From Thozetella sp. PMI_491 (lineage: Eukaryota; Ascomycota; Sordariomycetes; Chaetosphaeriales; Chaetosphaeriaceae): a DNA stretch of 64,000 bases. Location: NCBI GenBank assembly GCA_021432635.1, contig MU270045.1:1-64000 (forward strand). Direction: 5' to 3'. Numbering within the stretch: position 1 is the stretch's first letter; each line of letters starts with the position of its first letter. Below, piece after piece: positions 1-9,891 of the stretch. A program made the translations under genes and the position numbers. Below the pieces are notes generated by a model. It worked only from the letters and a program-made list of their open reading frames with translations. It searched no databases and was not told the origin of the DNA.

Positions 1-61
1 TATAGGCTTAAATTAATTTAATTAGTATTAGTATGAGTAAATACTAAATTAATTAATTAAT
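1..61. repeat. AT-rich palindromic tract
   Basis: Positions 1-61 are almost pure A/T, with repeated AATTAATT units and mirrored halves. They directly abut the point where the dehydrogenase relic stops resembling its family, so this may be an insertion or rearrangement scar. Its nature is unknown. Confidence 0.4.
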
Positions 62-960
62 TTCACAGCCCTGATTGGCCAGCGTCCGGGCGCCCATCTC
101 GCTAGCGCCTCGGAGGAAGAAGTACCGGACGGTCATCAAGATTTAAAAACCACCGGTAAGCCTCAGATCATATTTGTTTGCACAGACCGGAACACGTCGA
201 GTTGATCACTACGCCCGACCCGTCCTTCTCGCACAACTCGGCCACACCCTTGACTGCATACCATGTCGCTAGCTTGATATCGAAGTATTGCTCCACTGGG
301 TCCCGCTTGGCCTCGTCATCGGCACGTTCGATGAGTAATTGCCTTTCCGGTGGGAGGGCCTTGTTCGGGATTTCGTAGAGAGCAATGCTATTGAGAAACG
401 AGAGATGCGGACGATAGTCATTAAGGGAGGGCAGAGCCGCAGCTTCACGTAGCTTGGGTAGTAGCAGCGCAAATAGGGTGTTAGACAGCACGTCAACCTG
501 GACCTGATATTTCATGGCCATCGGTACTGCTGGCGTAGGACCGGGGGGGTACTACTAGCTAGCTAGACAACGGGCAGGACAGAGACGCACTTGTTCATGC
601 GGTCAATTAAGGCCGGCACGGACGCGATGCTCGCGAGATCGATAGGCTCAATCATGAATATACCTGTAGAGCATTGGGTGCAACGTATAATGGCCGACTT
701 GGCTTGCTCTCTTTTCTCCTTGGTCCGGGCGACGAGAATGAGCGGATTTGCACCCCACGAGCCATACTTGACTGCTGCCTCGGCACCAAGGACTCTCTAC
801 CTACCGTAGGTGCCGGCGACTAGCACAGCTTTATTATTGAAAGAAAGGCCCAGGTCCTTCGGATTGGTAGGAGGGTTGCGAGCGGCATACTATAGTTCTT
901 TCGCAGACGATATTACCAAGTCGGCTAGCGAGAAGAGGAGGAGAGACGAAACATAGGTTC
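62..960 (-). pseudogene. Decayed short-chain dehydrogenase/reductase
   Basis: Read on the minus strand, this is a broken NAD(P)-dependent short-chain dehydrogenase of the fungal retinol-dehydrogenase-like type. From about 950 downwards it gives an N-terminal stretch (LADLVISSAKEL, stop, YAARNPPTNPKDLGLSFNN), then AVLVAGTYG where a TGxxGxG cofactor loop is expected, followed by another stop and GAEAAVKYGS. After about 560 the frame shifts, and 521-168 gives a clean C-terminal half with the VDVLSNTLFALLL and VVINSTC elements. A further shift leads to a tail (YFFLRGASEMGARTLANQG) ending near 62, where AT-rich sequence begins. At least two stops and two frame changes are visible. The intact SDR at 48828-49868 is a related subfamily but not a close copy. 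Family assignment is good; exact ends are approximate. Confidence 0.75.
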
Positions 961-2049
961 AGGGGTAAAGATCATGACGTAGCAATAGCGCAAGTAGCCG
1001 TCACCCCGGCTTGCATGGACCCCACGGCATTTGACTTGCCTGCTGCGCCTTATCGAGTCCCGTCCACACAACGGCCTCTCCCTGGCACGGGCACCAACCA
1101 AGGTCAATGTACAAAGATGGCACATCGGAGAGAAGAGCACTTTTGTCCCGCCGGTCGGGCCTAGCGGCGTTGGACACAAGTTGATGCCGTTGTGCATCCC
1201 TGCTAGCTCAGAAAAGTAAGGCAGGATGCTTTCTAAGTCAATAACACGGCAGTTTCATACCCAAAATAGGTCTTATGTAGTCAATGTAGGGCAAGATTAG
1301 GCTTATTTATCGTATTTTATCTATCATATTCATTGTATTTGCGACGGTCTGCGCCCTCAAGTTAAATTGGTATTTATTCGTAGGCGTGCTCAACCAATAT
1401 ATGGCAGGCGCATATCTGTAATGCCAGCGTGTCGCGCCCCTCGACAGTAGTAGCCGAGTTGTTATCATTCTAAGCGTCCTAGTCATGTTTTGACCAACCC
1501 TGATCCCAGTCCTATCACGGGCGAGTCTTTCCTGACAGGACATCTTTCTGGGGCGAAGGACTCGCGATGAGCCGTGGCAATGTCAAGAAAGCTGCTTCGC
1601 GAGTAGATGCTGAAATATGCAAGCGAGCTAAAGTCAAGTCCTAGGACAAGTCGTCTGCGACCTATTTCCGCCACGTTAACACCATAACTGAATCGTAGGA
1701 CAAAAATGCTTGCCCCATGTAGTTCTATTCAGTTCTATTAAAAATCATTTCTATAAGTCCTGGGGGGTCAGGTAATCGTCTTCTTTCTATGGGCAAGCTC
1801 AGTCCTTGGCCTATTCCAAATGCAATTGGATGACGGCGAGGTAGGTTGTAGCCCGAGCGCTTTCACCACGAGCTGCCTCGGTTTCTTAGCTGGGAGTCGT
1901 GTATCTAAGGATCTAAAATGAACCCCAGTGGCACTTAGCTACCACTCGCGCCATGTAATACCTCGATGAACTTTCAATCGAGTGTGCCCAGCCGATCTAA
2001 GTTTCAGCTCGCACGGTCTTGGTAAATGTTTTGCGATTTCTACTCGACC
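961..2049. other. Intergenic, no gene recognised
   Basis: Only short open frames without family resemblance occur here, on both strands, several of them lacking an ATG. The minus-strand frame at 1483-1674 is open but I recognise nothing in it. The left part may include untranslatable upstream remains of the dehydrogenase relic. Confidence 0.5.
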
Positions 2050-3168
2050 TTATTTCATTCCTTCGGCGAGGTACTCTTCATTCTTCGAATAGGTCTCCTC
2101 CTGCTCGTAGAACCACGGCTCGTCTTTCATTTCGATTTCCTCCTTGGTCAGAATAAGCGGCTTCCCCCTCCAGTCTACCCGGATGCCCGGCCAGACAAAG
2201 GTTCGCCACATATAAGTCAAGATGTTGGGTTCATCCAAGTTAGGCGCGATATGGGGCGCAATGAGCTCCTGGTGCTTCTTGGGCAGTGCGGACCAATGCA
2301 GACCGGGATAGAGGTGGTGGACGGTATGATAACCGTTATTGAAGCACAGATAGTTGATGACCGAGCCCGTAAAGTTGCGGGCAAAGTTGTACTTGGAAGT
2401 GATGTCACAGCCGTCGTGCTGCAGCATATTGAGGGTCAAGATGCAGTATTTAGCATAGGACGTCGGGATCAGCGCGAACCAGATGAAGCGGCGCCAGTCG
2501 AGCAAGATTAGCGCCGCCGTGAAGCTGAGCACTGCTACTTCCTCCAGCCTTCGCTGTCGTGCGATGGGCCGGTTCAAGCGTGCCTGCGCAGCAAAATACC
2601 TTTTATCGTCGTCGCTACCCGTCAGGACGATATGCCAGAAGAAGAGAGCACCGTTCAAAAAGTGCCACCGGTAGCGGACTTTGGTAGTGCGCACTAATGG
2701 TCTGAATTAGTCTTACAATACATCATGGGGAAATTTTGTGTCTCAGACGACAGGTCTAGGAAACTGACTAATGTCTCTCGCCTGCTGCGGGTACTTGTGA
2801 TGAGACAGGTTGTGGCCCGGGACAAAGACTGAGACGGGAAAGCCATATTGCAGCGACAAGAAAATCTGATAGAGGCTGTTGAGCCCTCGAGAGCGAAATA
2901 GCGGTGTGTGGATGGCGTTATGTGTGGCCACCGCACCCATGAAGGAGAGCTGGATGAGGGCCAGCCAGATCACGATGGACAGCAGACCGCCCGAGAAGGG
3001 CGAGCTGAAGCGGAGCCATGAGAATAGAAGCAAGGCAAAGAAGAGAGTGGTAGACCCAATTTGCCGGATATCTTCGCTGTGCTTGAGCAGGGGTTTTCTA
3101 GATTTTGGTGGTTTCGACCGGCCCCAGGCACTAGCAGTGCTCCATGTTATTAGCTTTGTCGTCGCCAT
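2050..3168 (-). CDS. Membrane fatty-acid desaturase (two exons)
   Basis: Predicted integral-membrane di-iron desaturase of the fatty-acid desaturase superfamily, probably introducing a double bond or hydroxyl into an acyl chain at the ER. Exons are 3168-2769 and 2693-2050, with a 75-nt intron (donor GTCAGT, branch-like ACTAAT, acceptor TTAG); the join gives ARDIMRTTKVRYRW and 347 residues in one frame. The three histidine boxes are present: H83-NAI-H87, H119-NLS-HH124, and HTVHH in the C-terminal third, separated by hydrophobic spans at about 38-55 and 62-80 and further on. The substrate cannot be read from the sequence. The aldolase at 4434-5587 lies on the same strand, but 1.2 kb separates them. 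Start is the ATG at 3168, which opens MATTKLITWS. Confident in family, not in pathway. Confidence 0.87.
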
Positions 3169-4433
3169 CGTGATGTTGGCTGTGGGCGAGGCGATAAAAT
3201 AGCGGTCGACCTCGCATGCCCAGGTATTAAGGGAAGTTCGAAAAACGGGAAATCGGAGAGTTAAAGTTTCCCGTGCGGAAACCGCCCTTAGGAATACGAA
3301 AAAAACTCTGCCACAATGAAAAACCCCTGCCTAACGCTCCACGCGGCTGACTAGGTTCAAGGGGCGTGTTCCCCGAGTAAAATTGTGGCATCACGGACCA
3401 CCTGCACAGCCGAGCGAGCCGAAGATCATATTGGCTTGAAATGGTCAGATTTGCTGCGCAGCTGAAGCTGACTACGGCGTTTGGTGGGCCTAATTTGGCC
3501 CCTTTTCGTGCGGCAGGTTCCGGACCCAGCCGCCATTCGACCCGCTGCTGCGGCCGCTACTGCGGCGTATAAAATGAATGACAAGCACAACTAACAGCTG
3601 ACAAGCATAAATTTCTGGGGTCAATGGCGGACGGACAGCTAATTAGCGCCGACCGAACACCGCCCGTAAGCCCGCGTCTGTGACGTGGAAGCTCAACAGC
3701 CCTCCCCGACTTCCTTGTTTCTATTTCATCAATTATGTCATCTCAGGTACACACATGAGGCGACGAGAAAGCGGAGCTTGGAGAATAACGATAGTGAAGA
3801 GGATTATTCCGTCCTTATGCATACCTGGTAAGCTCGCACCAGCACAAGCCCGGCGGCCCTTCGGCAGGCAACTCCAATAGCTCAGGCAGGGTCCATTGGG
3901 CTCCCTCCCCTTATCCTTGGTACTAGCCAAGGCTCGTGAAGGTGGGATCGTCTCTGGCGACAAAATGGGGTTCCGAGACGATCGGTTCTCGGTCGACGCA
4001 ATCTCGACAATAATTCAGTGCTTGGCAGCGTGTCATTTTTGTGCTTTTATGCAACTCCTGCATAAAGGTGTACGTCAGCCAAGAGATTCTGAGCCCCTAT
4101 TGGGGCTACGTGGGAACAAGTATCCTCCCTGGTCTTACGTGGTGACCGTAGAGTTGGCGGTCAGCATAGCTTTCAGACATGTCTCTTCCTTTACTTGTTG
4201 TCGTGCCGTGTAGTATTGTATGCATGCATATTCTGTACCGATGCGGGCATATATGGCAAGTTCCGGATAAGATAAAGGATCGACAATGCAGCAAGTGTTA
4301 ACATGTATTATGTGAAAAAGAATCATGGTTTCTTCCGCTGTATTGAATCGATTATAAGCGCCACATTCCGTATAGCATAGAAACATGACAGGGGGGTATC
4401 TTCTATACCCCATGTTGACTACATTGAATACTT
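3169..4433. other. Intergenic, desaturase upstream region
   Basis: No supported gene. GC-rich CTGCGG/CGGCCG motifs at about 3542-3565 sit just before a plus-strand TATAAAA at about 3568, which could be a promoter for an unseen transcript, but the plus-strand frames downstream (3680-4213) are short and have no recognisable domain. Confidence 0.4.
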
Positions 4434-5587
4434 CTATTCCGTCTTGGGCTCAGCAGACTGGGCAGCATACTCCCTCGCCTTGACTAGGCTCCCGTTGAAG
4501 AGGTGTCCAATGGCCCAGTTATCAAACATTAGAGAAATTATCCGGTACCCTTGCTGTATCAGCATCGGGACTGCGTCAACATGAGGAACACCCCTGCAGA
4601 ATGGCTGTCAGTAAGCATGCAAAAGGCGCCTGAAAAATTTCGACTCACCCAAGGAGCGGCTTGTTGTACTTTACGCCGATTGCGGCAAACCGGCCCATAG
4701 CTGCCATGAGGTCGGGATGGAGTTGTCCGCCATTGGGCCCGGGAAGCCCAGCGTCGGCGCAATAATCATTAGGGCCAAACATGAGAGCAGAAACGCCGGG
4801 GGCGGCAGCAATCTCTTCTAGGTTTTCGAGACCCTTGACGCTTTCAATTTGGGGGATGATGGCGATATGCCGATTGGCAAGTTTCATGTTGTTGGGATCG
4901 TTGGAATAGAGCGACGCGTCGAGAACGCCTGGTACAAATGTCCAGGGGCAGAAGGAACGGCCGCCTACCGGAGCTAGTGTTCAGGCTGTCAATCTCTTTC
5001 CCTCGGCTTTCAGTTCACAACGTCTCGACTTACGATATCTAACTTTTGCAAGCATATCCTTGATCTCCTGGGCCGATTCGCAGTGGGCAATCACAATACC
5101 GGCCGCACCTGCATCCAGTGCTGTGACCAATTTGTCTTCGTCGTGCTTTCCGGGTCGTACAATGGCCATCGTCTTGCCCTCAGAATGATACTGAACTGCC
5201 TGGACCGCGCTGGCATACTTGTTAGATGACCATACCCCGCGCCACATGCCTGACAAGGCTTGATGATCAAGAGACCTACTCATAAAGGGCAAGACGGTCA
5301 AACATGCCATGCTCGGCGTCGATCCAGATAAAGTCGGGTTGCAAGGCAGCGAACATCTGTATTGGAGCTTAGTATGATAGCTCATGGCCAGGGAGTGTGC
5401 CACGACGGCGTCGTACCTTTGTGAGGTAAACGCTTGGGATGCCATGGGCCACGCCAAACAAAGTCTTTGACGAGTCGGCTTGGGCTTGTCTCAGGGCCTC
5501 CTCGAGGTTACCAGGGTTCGAGAGGAGGGCTGCACGGTGGGGAGCCTGCACATGCAGCTGTGGTTGCTCGGCGTAAGGCTTATCCAT
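4434..5587 (-). CDS. HpcH/HpaI-family aldolase (five exons)
   Basis: Class II aldolase of the HpcH/HpaI/citrate-lyase beta family, expected to cleave or form 4-hydroxy-2-oxo acids with a divalent metal. Exons: 5587-5417, 5356-5280, 5209-5034, 4973-4649, 4593-4434 (introns 60, 70, 60 and 55 nt, all GT-AG), giving 302 residues in one frame. Visible landmarks: FGVAHGIPS (46-54), IDAEHG (69-74), AGAAGIVIAHCES, RYPPVGGRSF, the metal-ligand segments IPQIESVKG (Glu) and MFGPNDY (Asp), and a C-terminal helix ending SAEPKTE. The ATG at 5587 is the first in frame; the open frame upstream of it has only a TTG. A minus-strand TATA element lies about 130 bp upstream. Such enzymes occur both in aromatic-acid breakdown and in secondary-metabolite loci, so the true substrate is open. 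Confidence 0.88.
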
Positions 5588-5712
5588 TGTGACTTTCTTG
5601 CTGCTGTCTGAGATGGAGAAAACTAGGCAGAGTGCGGAGAGAATCGCTAGCAACCAGGAAAGAATAAAGAGATAATAGTGAGATTCTATGAAGCGGGCTT
5701 GGAGGATATGCC

Positions 5713-5722
5713 CTCTTTATAT
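5713..5722 (-). promoter_or_regulatory. TATA element of the aldolase gene
   Basis: ATATAAAGAG on the minus strand, about 126-135 bp before the ATG at 5587, a normal core-promoter distance for a fungal gene with a short leader. Confidence 0.5.
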
Positions 5723-5980
5723 TCCTAGGATGGTCCCTAATAAACGGTCTTGACGAGTGAGGGTTTGCTCGTGAAACTGGCATCTCGCAGCCCTTTATTT
5801 GGGCTAAGCACAAGTCCATCCTCACGTCAGCGCTGACTGCCATCTAGTCGAAGTATTGCCCCAGTAGCCTTGAACCGATGCTCGTTTCTGAGTGGAATTG
5901 TATTTTTACCATGCTTCACAAGCAAGGTCCAGCGTCGACGTCCAGCTGCCGAGGAGAGCCTGGTCGGGGTTGGGGCGATG

Positions 5981-6043
5981 CTCTGTGTGTAAGCACTAGG
6001 ACCCGCTTCCGCACCCGCATCCGCACCCGCGCCCGCTCGTAGG
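5981..6043. repeat. GC-rich dispersed repeat, copy 1
   Basis: Begins CTCTGTGTGTAAGCACTAG, continues as imperfect CCGCACC units and closes with CGCTCGTAGG. A second copy with the same start, core and end lies at 24671-24749. On the minus strand both copies encode alternating Val-Arg runs ending VRVLVLT-like. The rest of the 5588-6431 interval holds no recognisable gene. Confidence 0.55.
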
Positions 6044-6431
6044 TCGCTGTGCCCCACGCCGTGGAAGTAAATGGTCCTACAAGGTCCAGACGGTATATTA
6101 AACTGCATTTGAGTCTTGGCAAGCGGTACCATTGACTCGGGTGTCGGTTTCCACGAAATAAACGCACACGCCATTATTTATGCCACAGAATTGCCACGTA
6201 AGAAAGGCGCTGCCCAAACAGCCGACGATGGCTCCCCCACGCAGCAAAAAGTTACTGTTTTACGCAGCAAAGACAACTTGAAACTCAGCGGGCTATAACT
6301 AGGTATTCGTATGAAGGCTCATAGGCGAGGATTGCCCAAAAGAGCGCCTGCTCAATCACCAAACCACACTACTACTGAGACACCAAGTCACCCACGACTG
6401 GCTGTTTCTCTCTTCTCGACCAGTATCATGC

Positions 6432-7053
6432 CTAGTTGCTCTTGAAGTAGTTTGCGGCCAGGATGGGGCCTAAACTGGCTTGCTTCTCCCACTCGTCAAG
6501 GCTGTACCACATGCGCCTCACATTGCCTAATGTCTGTCCGTTTGGCGGAGCATACTTGCTCCCGTCGAAGCCTGCAGGCTGTTCGTAGAGGAAGAACATA
6601 TACCGGTGTGGTGAACTGGGTGGCGGTGGCGCAGGCCCGATATAGTTTGCAACGAACGGTTTGTCGGACTGGAGAGTGTAGCTACCGTCTGCTCTAGGAA
6701 CCGGCTTGAGCCCGGGCTGGATCCAGTGCAGAATGGGGCCAAGTTTGTTCCAAGAAGGGAATGGTGCATCGATATCGAGGCCGACTACCAGGTATGTTCC
6801 CGTAGGTGACACTGAGGTGAAGCTGAGCTCCGGGGCAGACTGTGCATCTGAAGACAAAGTTAAAGTTAGCATCACATCTGAAGTGCGCCAGAGAGCCTTG
6901 ACCCAAGTTTGAGGAACTTTTTCCCATACCGGCCTTGGGCACAAACTGGCCTGGTTCTGCAATGCTATATTTCCCAACAGTGAGGCCGAGCAGCTTGGAG
7001 CTGTCGGCCTTGATGAGCGAGAGAGCCGCGTCCACGCTTGAGTTTGCCGGCAT
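6432..7053 (-). CDS. PEBP-family protein (two exons)
   Basis: Phosphatidylethanolamine-binding-protein family member (PEBP/YbhB/TFS1-like), a small cytosolic anion-binding fold that in fungi is linked to kinase or carboxypeptidase-Y regulation. Exons 7053-6930 and 6847-6432 are joined over an 82-nt intron (GTATGG...TTCAG, branch TGCTAAC), giving 179 residues. Both signature blocks are present: DIDAP at 66-70 followed by GPILHW at 78-83, and NYIGPAPPPP-SPHRYMFFLYEQP forming the ligand-pocket GxPxP...HRY element. There is no clear signal peptide. A TATA box lies about 100 bp upstream. The next gene on the same strand is the aldolase 0.84 kb away; a functional link is not shown. Confidence 0.9.
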
Positions 7054-8205
7054 TGTGTTTAGGCACGGGGCAGACTAGGACAGGATTCCCAATGCTAGAG
7101 AGACAGTTTCTTTCTCTGGAAGAGGGAGAGAAAGGGATGGGACTGCTCCCACGTCCTTATATAGAAGCCTCGGAGTTAAGTGACAAATTTTGGATAGCAT
7201 GGGCTCAAGCTAATAAACATTCGTTCTTTCATTGGGAAACTTGATAGCCTAATCCCAAACGCAATCAAGATGCGCGAGTCACTAGACGATTCTATCCTAG
7301 TCGAATATACTATCAAGTCTCAAGTCTCTTTCTCTTGTTATATACTCGAATACTTACCCCTTAGGTTAGCTTCTGCCAAGAGATGGCGAGAAGAGGATTG
7401 CACAAACAGCCCTTGTCATCACTATGGTATACATTTGTCGGGTGGCCCAATCAGTCGCTACCCCGCGGGTTTATGAGCAGCTAAAGTCCGCCAAGGCGGC
7501 CGCACTGGTGGGGAATGATGTACCCACTAATTGCCGAGTAGAGAGCCACTACCTCCGAGAAGGAGGTAGATAAACTGACTAAACAGTGTAAGAAGACGAA
7601 GGTGTCCGATTTACAGATTAAGATATAAAAAGGGCGAGCAGTTACTTTATCAACCTGTAACATGGCGGCTCTTATCGCACACACACCCACACCCACACCC
7701 GCCCCCTCTAGTCCAGGGGCTACATTGTGGGTCTCCTGCCTCTCCACCTTCACGAGGGGGATCGCAGCGAACCTGGCATGGCCGCGGAAGGAATCTAAGG
7801 GGTACAAATTAGTTCAAGCAGCTGATGAGCTACAGGCCAGTGATTGGTCTAGCACTTGTGACCGGTCGATATTTCTACTAGTTGTACTAGCGATATATGT
7901 TCGAAAGGGTCTTTACCCGGGCATTATATTAGGTAGTTTGAGAAATTAGGTAATTTAGAGATGCCACACAGTGTTCCATTCTGACGATCTATGAAAGTCG
8001 AAACCGTTAACTAGCCTAGATCTACAACTGGCTAGACGCCCCTATTCCTCAACCAGGATTCAAGTAGAGGAATATGGTTGTCTAAGTGTTGATGGAGGCT
8101 TGAAAACGCCATCAATAGCGCTGTGACCTTGACAAGGAATATTCCTAGCATGGAGATCTCAGATCCCTTTGAAACCCATGGGCCATTTCCTTGCCTCGGG
8201 CAACA
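7054..8205. other. Intergenic, no gene recognised
   Basis: Holds the PEBP promoter at its left end and a short CACACC-type low-complexity run at about 7677-7702. The open frames at 7481-7949 on both strands overlap that run and have no family features. Nothing else is supported. Confidence 0.5.
7155..7163 (-). promoter_or_regulatory. TATA box of the PEBP gene
   Basis: TATATAAGG on the minus strand about 102-110 bp before the ATG at 7053. Confidence 0.55.
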
Positions 8206-9057
8206 TCAACGCTGTTTCATACGCTGAAATAGTTCCTCAAAATCAAGAGATCCGTGCTTGTCGATACCATGACGCCAAATACTCGATAGGCGAGAGAACT
8301 TCTTCTCGCAACTGAATACTGGACAATCGAGTCGTTGTTTCCCATGAACCTCTTTCCAGTGCCGCTTGAGTTGTTCTTTAACCCCGAATGACTTGTTGCA
8401 ATCGGGGCATTTTAGGGACTTCTCATGGTATTTTACATGCGCCCTATTTTAAAGCTAGTTTAATTTCGGCCTAAGATTGAAGGGGGGGCAATGAGCCTAC
8501 GTAAGCTTTTTCTTGTCTTTAAAAGATTTGGTGCACACAGTACATGTAAAACGGCTGTTGGTATGGGAAGATGAGGCCTGTTCTGTGGGACGAGAGCTCG
8601 ATGTCGTTTTAAAGGAGCCATACTTCGGGCGGATTTCTTCATCTTCTTGGGAGCAGAACTGTGGTGTTCTAGCAATAGTTGGGGTGCTGAGATCAAATCT
8701 GTCAAGACTGCTATCTTCGTATGAATATGGGCCCTGAAGGTCCGAGTCAAAGTTTTGCGAATTCCTAAAGTTGCCGGCTGTTTCAGAGAAGTCACTATCA
8801 ACGTCTTCTTCATCATTTGTCGAAACCTGTCCATCCAAGGATGATTGAAGGTTCGAGGCCGTGTACTCTTCCTGTGCTGTGATTAGGGATGTCTGAGTTT
8901 GATTTGTTTCTTCTTCCCTTTGGTCGGAGTATCTGCGGCCTACGTTATCGTCAAAGGCGAATGAGGGTGTTGAAGGATCGTAGTCAACTACAAAGTCACA
9001 GTCGCAGTGTGCGTTTTGAAAACAGTGAACACAAAGCGGTGTTTCGCAAGACAAGGC
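8206..9057 (-). CDS. C2H2 zinc-finger protein, start unresolved
   Basis: Putative DNA-binding protein with three C2H2 fingers at its C-terminus. The main exon (about 9057-8501) encodes an acidic Ser/Thr/Glu-rich region preceded by a cysteine-rich start (CETPLCVHCFQNAHCDCDF). A 57-nt intron (8500-8444) splits finger 1, rejoining as CTVCTKSFKDKKKL-TA-HVKYH. Fingers 2 (CPDCNKSF...H...H) and 3 (CPVFSCEKKF...H...H) follow and the protein ends at 8206. The frame has no ATG: an in-frame TGA sits at 9060-9058 and none of the codons after it is ATG, so either an upstream exon joins near 9057 (CTGAG would be the acceptor) or the 5' end is lost. Divergent from the dynamin-like gene. Confidence 0.68.
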
Positions 9058-9430
9058 TCAGGGAGTGTCTGGCCGGTCTCCTGCCGAGGAACAGGAGACC
9101 CAGCTCCGAATATAAATGAACAAAGGTTAAAGGGAGCGTCAAGCTCAAAGCCGTTCGAGGCTGGGATAGGGACCAAGGAGTGTTGTTTGAGGAGTGATTT
9201 CACTTAGAAATCTCACCCTGAGGGGAGAAAGAAGACTAGAAAGAGATTCCTGATTCGAAATCTTCTCTGGTCTTATCTATCTAATGCTCTATCCAAATCC
9301 CCCAACAGCTTTCCCGGCCATAAAATTGTGGTGGAACTCGTTATTGCACCTCTATAGCCAGATTCCACGAAGTTCTATGCATGGTTGGTCCAATAGTTCT
9401 TCTCTGCAACCCATCGTATGCACCGCCCGC

Positions 9431-9619
9431 TGGCCGAGCAATATGCAGCGGGGAAGGGCCACAGAGCTAACCAATTATATTGCAGAAGGCGAAGGGAAAG
9501 GCCACAGGATTGACCTATTATGCTACAGGTCGCGGACGGAAGGGCCACAGGATCAGCCAGTCATATTGCATCTGATCAAATGAAAGACCACGAAATAGGC
9601 CAATGATAAAACTCAGACG
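9431..9619. repeat. 43-bp minisatellite, about 4.4 copies
   Basis: GGCCACAG recurs at 9457, 9500 and 9543, and GACCACG at 9586, an exact 43-bp spacing. Each unit continues with a CCA/ACC box and ATATTGCA or ATTATGCT. A partial unit precedes the first. Units have diverged by roughly a third. It lies in the shared upstream region of the C2H2 and dynamin-like genes. Confidence 0.75.
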
Positions 9620-9759
9620 TGGCCCAGGAAGAGTCCATACGTCAGGCTGGGCAAAGGGCTGGAAGGAGTTCTTACAGCCTCTGGACTCTCCGAAGTTGGG
9701 AAGGGGGCCCGGCATTACAGCCTTGGATAATTGAAGCTTTCGGGCAGGCGAGGAAAAAG

Positions 9760-9766
9760 TATAAAG
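9760..9766 (+). promoter_or_regulatory. TATA box of the dynamin-like gene
   Basis: TATAAAG, 126 bp before the ATG at 9892, in a region following the minisatellite. Confidence 0.5.
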
Positions 9767-9891
9767 GAGTCGTTGACCCCTCACCCAAGTCTTCGATTCG
9801 AGCAGCAACAACCCAAGCTCTTGCATCCTACTCTCGCACCGCACCTTGATCGTACAACACAGTATTCACGGCACTCGTCAATAAACCCAAG

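Noticed and set aside
5588-5653. 22-residue N-terminal extension of the aldolase
   Set aside because: The frame begins with TTG, not ATG; the family start matches the ATG at 5587.
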